Positions 1 through 8,644 are shown, counted from the first letter of the stretch. The stretch: DNA of 34,908 bases from Agromyces kandeliae (GCF_009674665.1 NZ_WKJD01000017.1:1-34908); one strand, 5' to 3'. Notes: a model not told the origin generated them from the letters alone. Program-made: numbers and translations.

Positions 1-117
1 GGGAACGGGAACGGGAACGGGAACGGGAACGGGAACGGGAACGGGAACGGGAACGGGAACGGGGACCGGAACGGGAACGGGAACGGGAACCGGACCGGGA
101 ACCGGAACCGGAACGGA
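1..117. repeat. Tandem hexanucleotide repeat (GGGAAC)n at left edge
   Basis: Positions 1-60 are ten perfect, uninterrupted copies of GGGAAC. From 61 to about 117 the same unit continues with substitutions such as GGGGACC and GGAACC. The array starts at the first base of the window, so its true length is unknown. It is non-coding and lies upstream of the first promoter. A second hexamer array with the same copy number closes the right end of the window. Confidence 0.95.
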
Positions 118-161
118 GGAGAAGGGGGAGCATCCGCCCCGATGCCGCCCTCGACCGGGTA

Positions 162-208
162 TTGACGAGTGAAACGTTGCACGCTAGTGTGCCGGGAAGC
201 GCTTTCCC
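162..208 (+). promoter_or_regulatory. Promoter with two LacI-type operators for the first binding-protein operon
   Basis: The -35 is TTGACG (162-167) and the -10 is TAGTGT (185-190), with a 17-nt spacer. A near-palindrome TGAAACGTTGCA (170-181) lies inside the spacer. GGGAAGCGCTTTCCC (194-208, core AAGCGCTT at 197-204) follows the -10 directly and would cover the transcription start. Both have the CG- or GCGC-centred symmetry typical of LacI-family operators, which suggests repression without inducer. The cognate regulator is not identified; two LacI-family genes lie further along the window. Confidence 0.75.
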
Positions 209-244
209 AGAGCGCGAACCCCACCCACAGCACGGAGGACGACG

Positions 245-1531
245 ATGTTCACGAGGAAGAACGGCCGGCACTGGCTCGCCGCTGCGGCGATGACGGGGGC
301 TGCGGCCCTCGCCCTGACCGGGTGCGCGGGCGGCGGCGCCGGCGGCGAGTACGACCCCGACGAGGAGGTGACGCTGAACTTCACCTGGTGGGGCAACGAC
401 GACCGTGCCGACCGCTACGGCCAGCTCATCGACGCGTTCGAGGCCGAGCACCCCAACATCACGATCGACGGCACCTTCACCGACTTCCCCTCCTACTGGG
501 AGAAGCGCAAGACCGAGGCGGCCGGCGGCGGCCTGCCCGACGTGTGGCAGTTCTCCGACTCCTACCTCCGCGAGTACGCCGAGCCCGGCCTGCTGCTCGA
601 CCTCGACACGGTCGGCGAGTACATCGACTTCGACGCCTTCGACGAGGGTCTCCGCCAGACCGGCCAGCTCGACGGCACCCAGTACTCGCTCCCGACCGGG
701 TACAGCTCCTGGGCCGTGTTCCTCAACGACGGCCTGCTCGCAGAGGCCGGCGTCGAGCCCTACGAGGGCGGCACGTCCTACGAGGAGTACACCGAGTGGA
801 TGGCCGAGGTCACCGAGGCCACGGGTGGCGAGGTCTACGGCGGCACCGACATGACCCAGCGCATCCAGACGTTCGAGAACGTGCTCCGAGCCGAGGGCGG
901 CAACCTGTACACCGAGGACGGCGAGCTCGGCTTCACCGAGGACCAGCTCCGCGACTTCTGGAACTCGGGCGCCGAGGCCCGCGACGGCGTCGCGATCCCA
1001 CAGCAGCAGCTCGAGGAGATCGCCCCGATCTCGGGCTTCGGTTCCAACCGCACCGCGAGCGAGGCGAGCTGGAGCAACTTCCTCGGCGGCTACCTCGCCG
1101 ACTCGGGCGCCGAGTCGGTGACGCTCGTCGCGCCGCCGCTCGACGTCCCCGGCGGCACGGACCTCTACCGCCAGGCCGGCCTGCAGGTCGCGATCTCGGC
1201 GGACACCGAGCATCCCGAGGCAGCCGCGATGTGGCTCGACTTCGTCGTCAACAGCGAGGCGGCCGGTGAGGTCTTCGGCACCACGCTCGGCTTCCCCGCC
1301 TCGGAGACGAAGCTCGCGGGCACGACCCTCGAGGGCGTCGACGCACAGGTCGCCGACTACCTCGACTCGGTCGCCGACCGCATCGGCGACGCCCCTCCCG
1401 TCCCCGTCGTCGGCTACGGCTCCCTCGAGCAGACGTTCTGGGACCTCGGCAAGTCGATCGGCCTCGGCGCGATCTCGATCGACGACGCGGTGAGCCAGTT
1501 CTTCGGTGAGGCGCAGGTGATCCTGGGCTGA
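245..1531 (+). CDS. ABC sugar transporter substrate-binding lipoprotein (family 1, CUT1 type)
   Basis: This 428-residue extracellular solute-binding protein is a lipoprotein. It has a short basic start (residues 4-8), a hydrophobic alanine-rich stretch and a lipobox LTGC with the lipidated cysteine at position 27, then a glycine-rich linker. The mature part begins with the family pattern of a beta strand carrying a WWG motif. ATG 245 is supported by GGAGG at 234-238. The role is to capture an oligosaccharide outside the membrane and hand it to a permease. The gene heads an operon with GH42, ThuA and glycerate kinase genes, but no permease or ATPase follows, so it must share a membrane complex encoded elsewhere. 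The GH42 neighbour suggests a galactoside ligand; this is an inference. Confidence 0.88.
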   Translation: MFTRKNGRHWLAAAAMTGAAALALTGCAGGGAGGEYDPDEEVTLNFTWWGNDDRADRYGQLIDAFEAEHPNITIDGTFTDFPSYWEKRKTEAAGGGLPDVWQFSDSYLREYAEPGLLLDLDTVGEYIDFDAFDEGLRQTGQLDGTQYSLPTGYSSWAVFLNDGLLAEAGVEPYEGGTSYEEYTEWMAEVTEATGGEVYGGTDMTQRIQTFENVLRAEGGNLYTEDGELGFTEDQLRDFWNSGAEARDGVAIPQQQLEEIAPISGFGSNRTASEASWSNFLGGYLADSGAESVTLVAPPLDVPGGTDLYRQAGLQVAISADTEHPEAAAMWLDFVVNSEAAGEVFGTTLGFPASETKLAGTTLEGVDAQVADYLDSVADRIGDAPPVPVVGYGSLEQTFWDLGKSIGLGAISIDDAVSQFFGEAQVILG

Positions 1532-1542
1532 CCGATCCGGCC

Positions 1543-1583
1543 CCGTGGGCGCCGGCTCCCGCAATGGGGGCCGGCGCCCACGG
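1543..1583 (+). terminator. Strong hairpin between binding-protein and GH42 genes (attenuator or processing stem)
   Basis: CCGTGGGCGCCGGC (1543-1556) is perfectly complementary to 1570-1583, giving a 14-bp stem with a 13-nt loop. It starts 11 nt after the stop of the binding-protein gene and ends 51 nt before the GH42 start. No U-tract follows. A partial terminator or 3'-end stabiliser that yields more binding protein than enzyme is the likely role, as is common after malE-type genes. Confidence 0.65.
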
Positions 1584-1634
1584 CATGATCGCCCAGCCAT
1601 CCGCCCCCATCCGGCACCACCGAGAGGACCACCC

Positions 1635-3644
1635 GTGCACTACGGCGCCGACTACAACCCCGAGCAGTGGCCGGAGGAGACCTGGCTCGAGGACGTCGCG
1701 CGCATGCGCGAGGCCGGCGTCACGATGGTGAGCCTCGGCATCTTCGCGTGGTCGCGCATCCAGCCGAGCGAGGGCGAGTTCGACTTCGGATGGCTCGACC
1801 GGGTCATCGACCTGCTCCACGAGGGCGGCATCGCCGTCGACCTCGCCACGGCGACCGCCTCGCCACCGCCGTGGGCGACCGCCGCATACCCCGAGATGCT
1901 GCCGCAGGACGAGGACGGCGCGACCTACTGGCCGGGAAGCCGCCAGCAGTTCGCGCCCTCGAGCCCGGTCTACCGGCGTCTGGCCGCCGAGCTCGTCACC
2001 GCGATCGCGGAGCGGTACGCGAACCATCCCGCGATCGTCATGTGGCACGTGAACAACGAGTACGGATGTCACCTCAACGCCGACTACTCGGATGCCGCGC
2101 GCGACGCGTTCCGCCGTTGGCTCGCCGACCGGTACGGCGACATCCGGTCGCTGAACGACGCCTGGGGGACGAACTTCTGGTCGCAGCGCTACCAGTCCTT
2201 CGACGAGATCCTCCCGCCGCGCAAGGCGCCCTACTCGCGCAACCCGGGCCAGGAGCTGGACTTCCGCCGGTTCACGAGCGACATGCTGCTCGAGTGCTAC
2301 CTCATGGAGCGCGACATCATCCGAGCGGCGGGCGCGAGGCAGCCGATCACGACGAACTTCATGGGCGCGTTCAAGCCCGCGGACTACGGGCGCTGGGTCG
2401 AGCACCTCGACCTCGTGAGCGACGACTGCTACCCCGACCCGAACGACCCCGAGGCGTTCCGCGCCGCGGCGTTCCAGCGCGACCTGGTCCGCTCGCTGAA
2501 GCCCGAGGTGCCGTGGATCCTCATGGAGCAGGCGACGAACGCACTGAACTGGCGGCCGACGAACGCGCCGAAGGCGCCCGGGCAGATGGCCGCGCTCAGC
2601 GCGCAGGCGATCGGGCGCGGGGCCGACGGCATCCTGTTCTTCCAGTGGCGGCAGTCGAGGGCGGGCTCCGAGAAGTTCCACTCCGCGATGCTCCCGCACG
2701 CCGGCACCGAGACGCGCACCTGGCGCGAGGCCGTCGCGCTCGGCGAGACGCTCGCCGCGCTCCCGGGGCTTCCGGCCGGCACGCGCGTCGCGCGCGTCGC
2801 GCTCGTGTTCGACTGGGAGAACTGGTGGGCCGTCGAGGCATCCGACCACCCGCAGAACGCGCTCGACTACGTCTCCGTGGTCCAGCGGTGGTACCGCGCG
2901 CTGCACCGGCGCCATGTGCAGGTCGACCTCGTTCCGGCCTCGCGCGTGGGCGAGGGCTACGACGTCGTGATCGCGCCGCTGCTCTACCTGGTGCGAGAGG
3001 CGGATGCCGCCGCGCTCACCTCGTTCGTCGAGGCCGGCGGGCACCTGCTCGTCGGTCCGTTCAGCGACGTCGTCGACGAGCTCGACCGCTTCCGCGACGG
3101 CGGGTTCGCGACGCAGCTCGGCCCGCTCTGCGGCATCCGGATCGAGGACTTCGGCGCGCTCGTGCCGACGGAGGCCGCTCCCAGCGAGCCGGGGGAGCGC
3201 ACGGCGCCGTTCTCCGGCGACGGCGACGGCGACGGCGACGGCATCGCGGGGACGGGCACGCTGCTCGCGGAGGAGGTCCACGTCATCGCGGACGTGCGCG
3301 TGGAGGCATCCTTCACCGGGGGCCGCCGCGCGGGCGACCCGGCGCTCACGGTTCGCGCCCTCGGCGGGCGCGGCGGCACGGCGCGGTACCTCGCCACGAT
3401 CCCCGACGAGGCCGGAGCGCAGTCCCTGGTCGATCGACTCCTCGCGACGACCGGGGTGGAGCCGGTCGTCGCGGGGCTGCCCGAGCACGTCGAGGCCGCG
3501 CGCCGCGGCCCGCTGCTCACGCTCGTGAACCAGGGCGGCCCGGTCGCGGAGGTCGAGGTCGCGGGGACCGACGCCGTGACCGGCGAGCGGGTCGACCGCG
3601 TCCGACTCGACGCGTTCGACTGGGCCATGGTGGTCTCCGACTGA
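1635..3644 (+). CDS. Beta-galactosidase, glycoside hydrolase family 42
   Basis: The 669-residue protein has the usual length and architecture of GH42 enzymes, which remove beta-galactosyl residues from short oligosaccharides. An N-terminal TIM barrel opens with YGADYNPEQW. The acid/base is Glu142 in WHVNNEYG and the nucleophile is Glu298 in WILMEQ. A trimerisation domain begins near residue 385 and a small beta domain ends the protein. GTG 1635 is chosen because the family N-terminus begins there and GAGAGG lies at 1622-1627; the open frame extends 30 codons upstream without homology. There is no signal peptide, so action is in the cytoplasm on imported galactosides. A (Gly-Asp)4 run lies at residues 528-536 in the C-terminal part. 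Confidence 0.92.
   Translation: MHYGADYNPEQWPEETWLEDVARMREAGVTMVSLGIFAWSRIQPSEGEFDFGWLDRVIDLLHEGGIAVDLATATASPPPWATAAYPEMLPQDEDGATYWPGSRQQFAPSSPVYRRLAAELVTAIAERYANHPAIVMWHVNNEYGCHLNADYSDAARDAFRRWLADRYGDIRSLNDAWGTNFWSQRYQSFDEILPPRKAPYSRNPGQELDFRRFTSDMLLECYLMERDIIRAAGARQPITTNFMGAFKPADYGRWVEHLDLVSDDCYPDPNDPEAFRAAAFQRDLVRSLKPEVPWILMEQATNALNWRPTNAPKAPGQMAALSAQAIGRGADGILFFQWRQSRAGSEKFHSAMLPHAGTETRTWREAVALGETLAALPGLPAGTRVARVALVFDWENWWAVEASDHPQNALDYVSVVQRWYRALHRRHVQVDLVPASRVGEGYDVVIAPLLYLVREADAAALTSFVEAGGHLLVGPFSDVVDELDRFRDGGFATQLGPLCGIRIEDFGALVPTEAAPSEPGERTAPFSGDGDGDGDGIAGTGTLLAEEVHVIADVRVEASFTGGRRAGDPALTVRALGGRGGTARYLATIPDEAGAQSLVDRLLATTGVEPVVAGLPEHVEAARRGPLLTLVNQGGPVAEVEVAGTDAVTGERVDRVRLDAFDWAMVVSD
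3216..3242 (+). repeat. In-frame hexamer repeat (GGCGAC)4 inside the GH42 gene
   Basis: Four perfect GGCGAC units plus GGC encode Gly-Asp repeats at residues 528-536 of the beta-galactosidase, in what looks like a surface loop between C-terminal strands. A change by whole units would keep the frame. Confidence 0.85.
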
Positions 3645-3678
3645 GGGCCGTACGATGCAGCCGAACGAGGAGGTTCCG

Positions 3679-4401
3679 ATGCGGGCCATCATCCTGAGCG
3701 GTGCCGGGCGGTACGCCGACCCGTGGCACGACTACGCCGAGACGAGCGCGCGCCTGGCCGAGCTCGTCGCCGGGGCGGGCTTCGACGTCGTGGTCCGGGA
3801 GGACGTCGATGCCGCGCTCGGTTCGCTCGACGACGACGTGGCGCTGCTCGTCGTGAACGCCGGCGATCCGGATCGCTCGAGCACCGACGGCGAGCCGCTG
3901 CCGGCCGCCGTCGAACGGCCCGCGGTCGACGACGGCCCGCTGGCCGCGGCGCTCGAGCGCGGCGTCGGCATCCTCGCCGTCCATGCTGCCGCGTCGAGCC
4001 TGCGCGACGTCGAGGCGTTCGACCGTGCGATCGGCGGCCGATGGGAGTGGGACGTGTCGTGGCATCCGCCGCTCGGCGAGGCGCACGTGCACCTGGTGGG
4101 CAACCACGCCATCCGTGAGGGCCTCGACGACTTCACGCTCGACGACGAGCGCTACAGCTCGCTGCTGCTGCACGACGTCATCGAGCCGATCGCGGAGCAC
4201 GAGCAGGACGGCATCCGGCATCCGCTCGTCTGGGCCCGGGAGATCGGTCCGTCGCGCCTCGTGTACGACGCGCTCGGCCACGACGCCCGGTCGTACGACT
4301 CGGCGGGCCACCGGGCGCTGATCGCGAACGCGCTCGATTGGCTGGGCCGCGTGCCGGCGCCGACGGCGGCAGGCCGGCTCCCGGCGGCGGGCGCCGCGTG
4401 A
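3679..4401 (+). CDS. ThuA-domain protein
   Basis: This 240-residue protein belongs to the ThuA-like family, a glutamine-amidotransferase-like fold linked to sugar utilisation in soil bacteria; its reaction is not settled. The N-terminus MRAIILSGAGRYADPWHDY fits the family opening. The central part carries HAAASSL and GGRWEWDVSWHP, and the end has HRALIANALDWLG, a typical ThuA closing helix. ATG 3679 is preferred over the upstream ATG at 3655 because GAGGAGG (3667-3673) lies 5 nt before it. It follows the GH42 gene closely and overlaps the glycerate kinase gene by four bases (GTGA), so it is translationally coupled. There is no signal peptide; it is probably cytoplasmic. Confidence 0.82.
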   Translation: MRAIILSGAGRYADPWHDYAETSARLAELVAGAGFDVVVREDVDAALGSLDDDVALLVVNAGDPDRSSTDGEPLPAAVERPAVDDGPLAAALERGVGILAVHAAASSLRDVEAFDRAIGGRWEWDVSWHPPLGEAHVHLVGNHAIREGLDDFTLDDERYSSLLLHDVIEPIAEHEQDGIRHPLVWAREIGPSRLVYDALGHDARSYDSAGHRALIANALDWLGRVPAPTAAGRLPAAGAA

Positions 4402-5495
4402 GCCGCCGCATCGTCGTCGCGCCCGACTCGTTCAAGGGCACCGCGACCGCGGCCGAGGCCGCCGCCGCGCTCGCGCGCGGGTGGCGGTCGGTGGCGCCGG
4501 ACGACGAGCTCGTGCCGAAGCCCATGGCCGACGGCGGAGAGGGCACGCTCGACGCGTTCGAGGCCTCGGTCGCGGGCTCCGAACGCGTGCCCGTCACGGT
4601 GCAGGGTCCCGACGACCGGCCGGTGGATGCCGCGTGGCTCCGCCTGCCCGACGGCAGCGCCCTCGTCGAGCTCGCCCTCACGAGCGGCATCACGCTGCTC
4701 GACCCGCTCCGTCCGCTGGACGCGCACACGATCGGTTTCGGGCAGGCGATCGCGGCGGCGCTCGACGGCGGCGCGACGAGGGTGCTCCTCGCGATCGGCG
4801 GGAGTTCGTCGACCGACGGCGGCGCGGGGGCGCTCGCCGCACTGGGCGCACGCTTCCTCGACGGCGACGGGTGGCCCGTCCCCGCGGGCAATCGCGGGCT
4901 CGGCTCGATCGCGCGGGTCGACCTGTCGGGCCTCCGGGAGCGGCCGTCGGGCGGTGCCGCGATCCTCAGCGACGTCACCAACCCGCTGCTCGGCCCGTTC
5001 GGCGCGGCGGCGATCTTCGGCCGGCAGAAGGGTGCGACCCCTGATCAGATCGAGCCGATGGAGCGGAACCTCGGCCGGCTCGTGCGCGCGATGCCCGACC
5101 GCGCCGCGTTCGCCGACGCTGCCGGGGCGGGAGCCGCCGGCGGCACGGGGTTCGGCCTCCTCGCCTGGGGTGCGCACATGGCGGGCGGGTCTGCGGCGGT
5201 CGCCGACGCCATCGGGCTGGGCGACGCGCTCGAGGGCGCGACGCTCGTGATCACCGGCGAGGGGCGCTTCGACGGGCAGTCCGCCGCGGGAAAGGTGCCG
5301 AGCGAGGTCGCCGCGCGAGCGGGTGTCGCGGGCGTGCCCGTCGCGCTCGTGGCCGGCGCGATCGACGCCGATGCGTCGGGCTTCGCGGCATCCGCGTCGC
5401 TGACCGACCTCGCCGGCGGGGGAGCGGCCGCGATGGCCGACCCGCTGCGCTGGCTCGAGGCCGCGGGCGCGGAACTCGCTCGATCGCAGGCCTGA
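4398..5495 (+). CDS. glxK: Glycerate kinase
   Basis: The 365-residue protein matches the GarK/GlxK family, which phosphorylates D-glycerate with ATP to feed lower glycolysis. Recognisable segments are VVAPDSFKGTATAAEAA at the start, PMADGGEGTLDAF, the glycine-rich LAIGGSSSTDGGAGAL, and VITGEGRFDGQSAAGKVP near the C-terminus. GTG 4398 overlaps the ThuA stop by four bases and places the first family motif at residues 3-10; a frame extension upstream is not homologous. It is the last gene of the operon. The connection between glycerate and beta-galactoside breakdown is not obvious; oxidation of galactose-derived acids could supply it. The gene symbol is by family only. Confidence 0.88.
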   Translation: MSRRIVVAPDSFKGTATAAEAAAALARGWRSVAPDDELVPKPMADGGEGTLDAFEASVAGSERVPVTVQGPDDRPVDAAWLRLPDGSALVELALTSGITLLDPLRPLDAHTIGFGQAIAAALDGGATRVLLAIGGSSSTDGGAGALAALGARFLDGDGWPVPAGNRGLGSIARVDLSGLRERPSGGAAILSDVTNPLLGPFGAAAIFGRQKGATPDQIEPMERNLGRLVRAMPDRAAFADAAGAGAAGGTGFGLLAWGAHMAGGSAAVADAIGLGDALEGATLVITGEGRFDGQSAAGKVPSEVAARAGVAGVPVALVAGAIDADASGFAASASLTDLAGGGAAAMADPLRWLEAAGAELARSQA

Positions 5496-5514
5496 CCGGC
5501 CGGCGAGTCGAGAC

Positions 5515-5593
5515 CGCCTTCGGGAGGAACTTCCGGTCGCCGCGCTGCGCGCGGGCGTCCGACACTCCGCAGGGTCGCCGGAATCTCCTCCCG
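5515..5593. repeat. Imperfect inverted-repeat element, copy A
   Basis: The arm at 5521-5536 (CGGGAGGAACTTCCGG) pairs with 5578-5593 (reverse complement CGGGAGGAGATTCCGG), with 14 of 16 positions matching. CGCCTT (5515-5520) sits just outside the left arm. A related element with the same arm and the same outer CGCCTT lies at the right end of the window. It follows the glycerate kinase stop, so it may end that transcript, but the shared arm argues for a dispersed extragenic palindrome. Confidence 0.65.
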
Positions 5594-5636
5594 ATGGAGG
5601 GGGCCGGCTCGGCGAGCGCGGGTGCTCGGCCGGCGT

Positions 5637-5909
5637 TCAGCCCTTGTGCAGGCCGGGGTGCGGCTTCGGGTGGCCCCCCTCGGAGCGCGCGTAGTCGCCG
5701 TGCTCCTCGGATGCCTCGTGGACCTCCGGGTGCTCTTCGGTCGACGTGTAGTCGCCGACCACGGACTCGTCTTCCTCGACGCCGTTCCGGCGCGTGTACT
5801 CGCCCTCGACGGTCCGCTTCCGCGGTGCCTCGCCCTCGACCTCCGTGTACGTGCCCTCGACGTCGTCGGGATCGGTTGTGCGGGCCTCATCGGGTTCGGA
5901 CATCATCAT
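5637..5909 (-). CDS. Small acidic protein with four Gly-x-Tyr repeats, function unknown
   Basis: The 90-residue protein is hydrophilic and acidic, without signal peptide, membrane segment or cysteine. It contains four degenerate repeats, VEGTYT (17-22), VEGEYT (34-39), VVGDYT (50-55) and EHGDYA (69-74), spaced 16-19 residues apart, and a His/Gly/Pro-rich tail. Three ATG codons run in tandem (5909, 5906, 5903). AGGAGG at 5914-5919 sits 4, 7 and 10 nt from them, so the second may be the real start. A TAGCAT -10-like box lies at 5963-5968. I recognise no family. It is probably disordered. It lies between convergent ends of the glycerate kinase and xylB transcripts. Confidence 0.7.
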   Translation of the reverse strand: MMMSEPDEARTTDPDDVEGTYTEVEGEAPRKRTVEGEYTRRNGVEEDESVVGDYTSTEEHPEVHEASEEHGDYARSEGGHPKPHPGLHKG

Positions 5910-6016
5910 CGATCCTCCTGCTCGGTCGGAGGGGCGTCGTCGGACGACGACGTCCTCCTGCCATGCTACGCGCCGAAGCAGGGACCCCGCCCGGACCCGC
6001 CCGCGTCCACCGATCC

Positions 6017-7414
6017 TCAGGCCGACGCCTGCGCCTCCGCATAGCGACGCCGGATCTCCGGGCGCGCGTCGACCGCGAACGGGGCGCCGGACTCGATCGG
6101 CCAGGCCGGTCGTCGGCCGGTCAGCACCCAGGCGGCCTGCCGCGCCGCGCCGTCCGCCACGTACTCACCGGGCGCCGGCACGACGACCGGGACGTCGAAC
6201 ACCTGCGTCGCGGCGACCTGCACGGCGGGGTTCTGCGCGGCTCCGCCGATGAGGAGGATCCGCTGCGCGTCGACGCCCTGCCCGCGCACCGCGTCGAGCC
6301 CGTCGGCGAGCCCGCAGAGCAGGCCCTCGACCGCGGCGCGCGCGATCGAGGGACGGGTCGTGTTCGCGAGCGTCAGCCCGGAGAAGGAGGCGGTCGCATC
6401 CGGGAGGTTCGGCGTGCGCTCGCCCTCGAAGTACGGCACGAGCACGGCGCCGGATGCCCCGGGCTCGGCCTCGAGCGCGAGGCGGCCGAGCTCGGCGTGG
6501 TCGACGCCCAGGAGCCCGGCGGTCGCGTCGAGGACGCGCGCGGCGTTCAGCGTCGCGATGAGCGGGAGGAAGCGTCCGGTGGCGTCGGCGAAGCCGGCGA
6601 CGGTGCCCGACGCGTCGGCGACCGGGGAGTCCGTGACGGCGAACACCGTGCCGCTCGTACCGATCGAGACCACGACGTCGCCGGATGCCGCGTCGAGCCC
6701 GAGCGCGGCGCCGGCGTTGTCGCCGGCGCCGGGGCCGACGAGGATGCCGTCGGGGGTCCGGCCCGCAGGTTCGCCGGGCCCGAGCACGCGCGGCAGGACC
6801 GCGTCGTGCCCGAGCGCCCGCACGAGCAGGTCGCGGTCGTAGCCGTCGGCGCCCCAGTACGCGGTGCCGCTCGCGTCCGATCGGTCGGTCGTGAGTTCGG
6901 CGAGGTCCGGCCCGAGCGGCGACTCGCCCTCCGGCCCGAAGCCGCGCAGCCTCCAGGTGAGCCAGTCGTGCGGGAGCGCCACGGCGGCGACGCGCGCCGC
7001 GTTCGCGGGTTCGGCGTCGCGCAGCCAGCGCAGCTTCGTCGCGGTGAACGAGGCGACGGGCACCACGCCCGTCCGCTCCGCGTAGGCGGGCGCACCGACC
7101 TCGTCGATCAGGTCCCGCGCGGCCCGCGCCGAGCGGGTGTCGTTCCAGAGCAGGGCGTCGCGGATGACGCGGCCGTCCGCGTCGAGCACGACCATGCCGT
7201 GCTGCTGGCCCGCGATCGAGATCGCGTCGACGCCGTCGAATCCGCCGGCGCCGGCGAACGCCGTGAGCAGCGCGCCCCACCAGGCGGCGGGGTCGACTTC
7301 GGTGCCGTCGGGGTGCGGCGCGCGGCCGGAGCGCACGAGCGCCCCTGTCGCGGCATCCCGGATCACGACCTTGCACGACTGCGTCGACGAGTCGACGCCG
7401 GCGACGAGTGTCAT
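6017..7414 (-). CDS. xylB: Xylulokinase (FGGY family)
   Basis: The 465-residue protein phosphorylates D-xylulose with ATP to xylulose-5-phosphate for the pentose phosphate pathway. The FGGY N-terminal ATPase fold opens with [15 protein letters not shown]. Substrate-site segments [10 protein letters not shown] and LLWNDTRS follow. The catalytic aspartate lies in [13 protein letters not shown] at residue 232, matching the position known in E. coli XylB. The adenosine segment is [13 protein letters not shown]. It begins 10 nt after the xylA stop, and its ribosome site (GAGG) lies at the xylA end, so xylA-xylB form an operon transcribed leftwards. With a xylose isomerase directly upstream, the xylulokinase call is firm. 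Confidence 0.95.
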   Translation of the reverse strand: MTLVAGVDSSTQSCKVVIRDAATGALVRSGRAPHPDGTEVDPAAWWGALLTAFAGAGGFDGVDAISIAGQQHGMVVLDADGRVIRDALLWNDTRSARAARDLIDEVGAPAYAERTGVVPVASFTATKLRWLRDAEPANAARVAAVALPHDWLTWRLRGFGPEGESPLGPDLAELTTDRSDASGTAYWGADGYDRDLLVRALGHDAVLPRVLGPGEPAGRTPDGILVGPGAGDNAGAALGLDAASGDVVVSIGTSGTVFAVTDSPVADASGTVAGFADATGRFLPLIATLNAARVLDATAGLLGVDHAELGRLALEAEPGASGAVLVPYFEGERTPNLPDATASFSGLTLANTTRPSIARAAVEGLLCGLADGLDAVRGQGVDAQRILLIGGAAQNPAVQVAATQVFDVPVVVPAPGEYVADGAARQAAWVLTGRRPAWPIESGAPFAVDARPEIRRRYAEAQASA

Positions 7415-7424
7415 CGCGACGGCC

Positions 7425-8615
7425 TCAGCGGGCGCCGAGCAGGTGCTCGGTCGCGAGCTGCTGCAGGCGCACGAAGCCGAAGCCCTTGCCGCCGAGGTAC
7501 GCCGACGGGTCGAAGTCCTCGTACGCCGAGCGGTCGGCGAGGAAGTCGTCGTAGGTCTCGCCGTCGCCGAGGGTCGGCACGGAGAGCTCGTCGACGCGAG
7601 CGGCCGCGAGCGCCTCCTGCACCTCGGGGTCGGCGCGGAACGCGGCGGCGCGCTCCTTGAGCAGGAGGTAGGTGCGCATGTTCGCGGCGGCCGACTCCCA
7701 GACGCCGGTCTCGTCCTCGGTGCGCGAAGGCTTGTAGTCGAAGTGCCGGGGGCCGTCGTAGGCCGGGACGCCGCCGGGGCCGCCGTTCTCGAGCAGGTCG
7801 ACGAGCGAGAACGCGTTGTGCAGGTCGCCGTGGCCGAACACGAGGTCCTGGTCGTACTTGATGCCGCGCTGGCCGTTGAGGTCGATGTGGAAGAGCTTGC
7901 CGTGGTACAGCGCCTGGGCGATGCCCGCGGTGAAGTTGAGGCCCGCCATCTGCTCGTGGCCCACCTCGGGGTTGAGGCCGACGAGCTCGGGGCGCTCGAG
8001 CGAGTCGATGAACGCGATCGCGTGCCCGAGGGTCGGGAGCAGGATGTCGCCGCGGGGCTCGTTCGGCTTCGGCTCGATGGCGAAGCGGATGTCGTAGCCC
8101 TTGTCGGTCACGTAGTCGCCGAGCAGGTTCACCGCCTCGCGGTATCGCTCGAGGGCGGCGCGGATGTCCTTCGCCGAGTCGTACTCGGCGCCTTCGCGGC
8201 CGCCCCACATCACGAACGTCTTCGCACCGAGCTCGGCGCCGAGGTCGAGCTGGCGGAACACCTTGCGGAGCGCGAAGCGGCGCACCTGGCGGTCGTTCGA
8301 CGTGAACCCGCCGTCCTTGAAGACCGGGGCCGAGAAGAGGTTGGTGGTGACCATCGGCACGATGAGGCCGGTGTCGGCGAGCGCGCCCTTCAGGCGGTCG
8401 ACCTGCGTCTGCCGCTCCGCATCGGAGGAGCCGAATGCGAACAGGTCGTCGTCGTGGAAGGTGAGGCCGTAGGCGCCGAGCTCGGCGAGCTTCTCGACGA
8501 CGTGCACGACGTCGAGCGCGTTGCGGGTGGGACCGCCGAACGGGTCGGTGCCGTTGTAGCCCACGGTCCAGAGGCCGAAGGAGAACTTGTCGTCGCGGGT
8601 GGGCGCGCTGGCCAT
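7425..8615 (-). CDS. xylA: Xylose isomerase
   Basis: The 396-residue protein is the short actinobacterial (class I) xylose isomerase, a divalent-metal TIM barrel that converts D-xylose to D-xylulose. His54 and Asp57 (FHDDD) and the metal ligands Glu181 and Lys183 ([12 protein letters not shown]) fall at the same numbers as in the Streptomyces enzyme. [10 protein letters not shown] and FHIDLNGQ supply further metal-site residues. ATG 8615 is chosen by homology; the frame is open for 55 more codons through the regulatory region. AAAGGCGG precedes it. It is the first gene of xylAB, divergent from a LacI-family regulator, with its own promoter at 8661-8689. Confidence 0.97.
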   Translation of the reverse strand: MASAPTRDDKFSFGLWTVGYNGTDPFGGPTRNALDVVHVVEKLAELGAYGLTFHDDDLFAFGSSDAERQTQVDRLKGALADTGLIVPMVTTNLFSAPVFKDGGFTSNDRQVRRFALRKVFRQLDLGAELGAKTFVMWGGREGAEYDSAKDIRAALERYREAVNLLGDYVTDKGYDIRFAIEPKPNEPRGDILLPTLGHAIAFIDSLERPELVGLNPEVGHEQMAGLNFTAGIAQALYHGKLFHIDLNGQRGIKYDQDLVFGHGDLHNAFSLVDLLENGGPGGVPAYDGPRHFDYKPSRTEDETGVWESAAANMRTYLLLKERAAAFRADPEVQEALAAARVDELSVPTLGDGETYDDFLADRSAYEDFDPSAYLGGKGFGFVRLQQLATEHLLGAR

Positions 8616-8644
8616 GGGTGATCCGCCTTTCAGCGTCATCGATG

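Noticed and set aside
1..117. Hexamer array considered as a CRISPR or an origin iteron array
   Set aside because: The units are six bases without spacers, there are no cas or replication genes nearby, and there is no AT-rich unwinding region.
169..1269. Long plus-strand open frame giving an Arg/Pro-rich protein overlapping the first binding-protein gene
   Set aside because: It is a frame shadow caused by high G+C; the composition is unlike real proteins, and the true gene is in the other frame with a ribosome site and lipobox.
3651..3656. TACGAT as an internal promoter for the ThuA gene
   Set aside because: It has no recognisable -35, and the downstream gene has a strong ribosome site within an evident operon; not enough support.
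1248..3692. 814-codon minus-strand frame opposite the GH42 gene
   Set aside because: It is antisense to a clear GH42 gene with both catalytic residues; the product is Arg/Val/Asp-rich low-complexity typical of the complementary frame.
5594..7660. 688-codon plus-strand frame across the small acidic protein and xylB
   Set aside because: It has no homology and spans two genes and an intergenic region; the minus-strand xylB is unmistakable.
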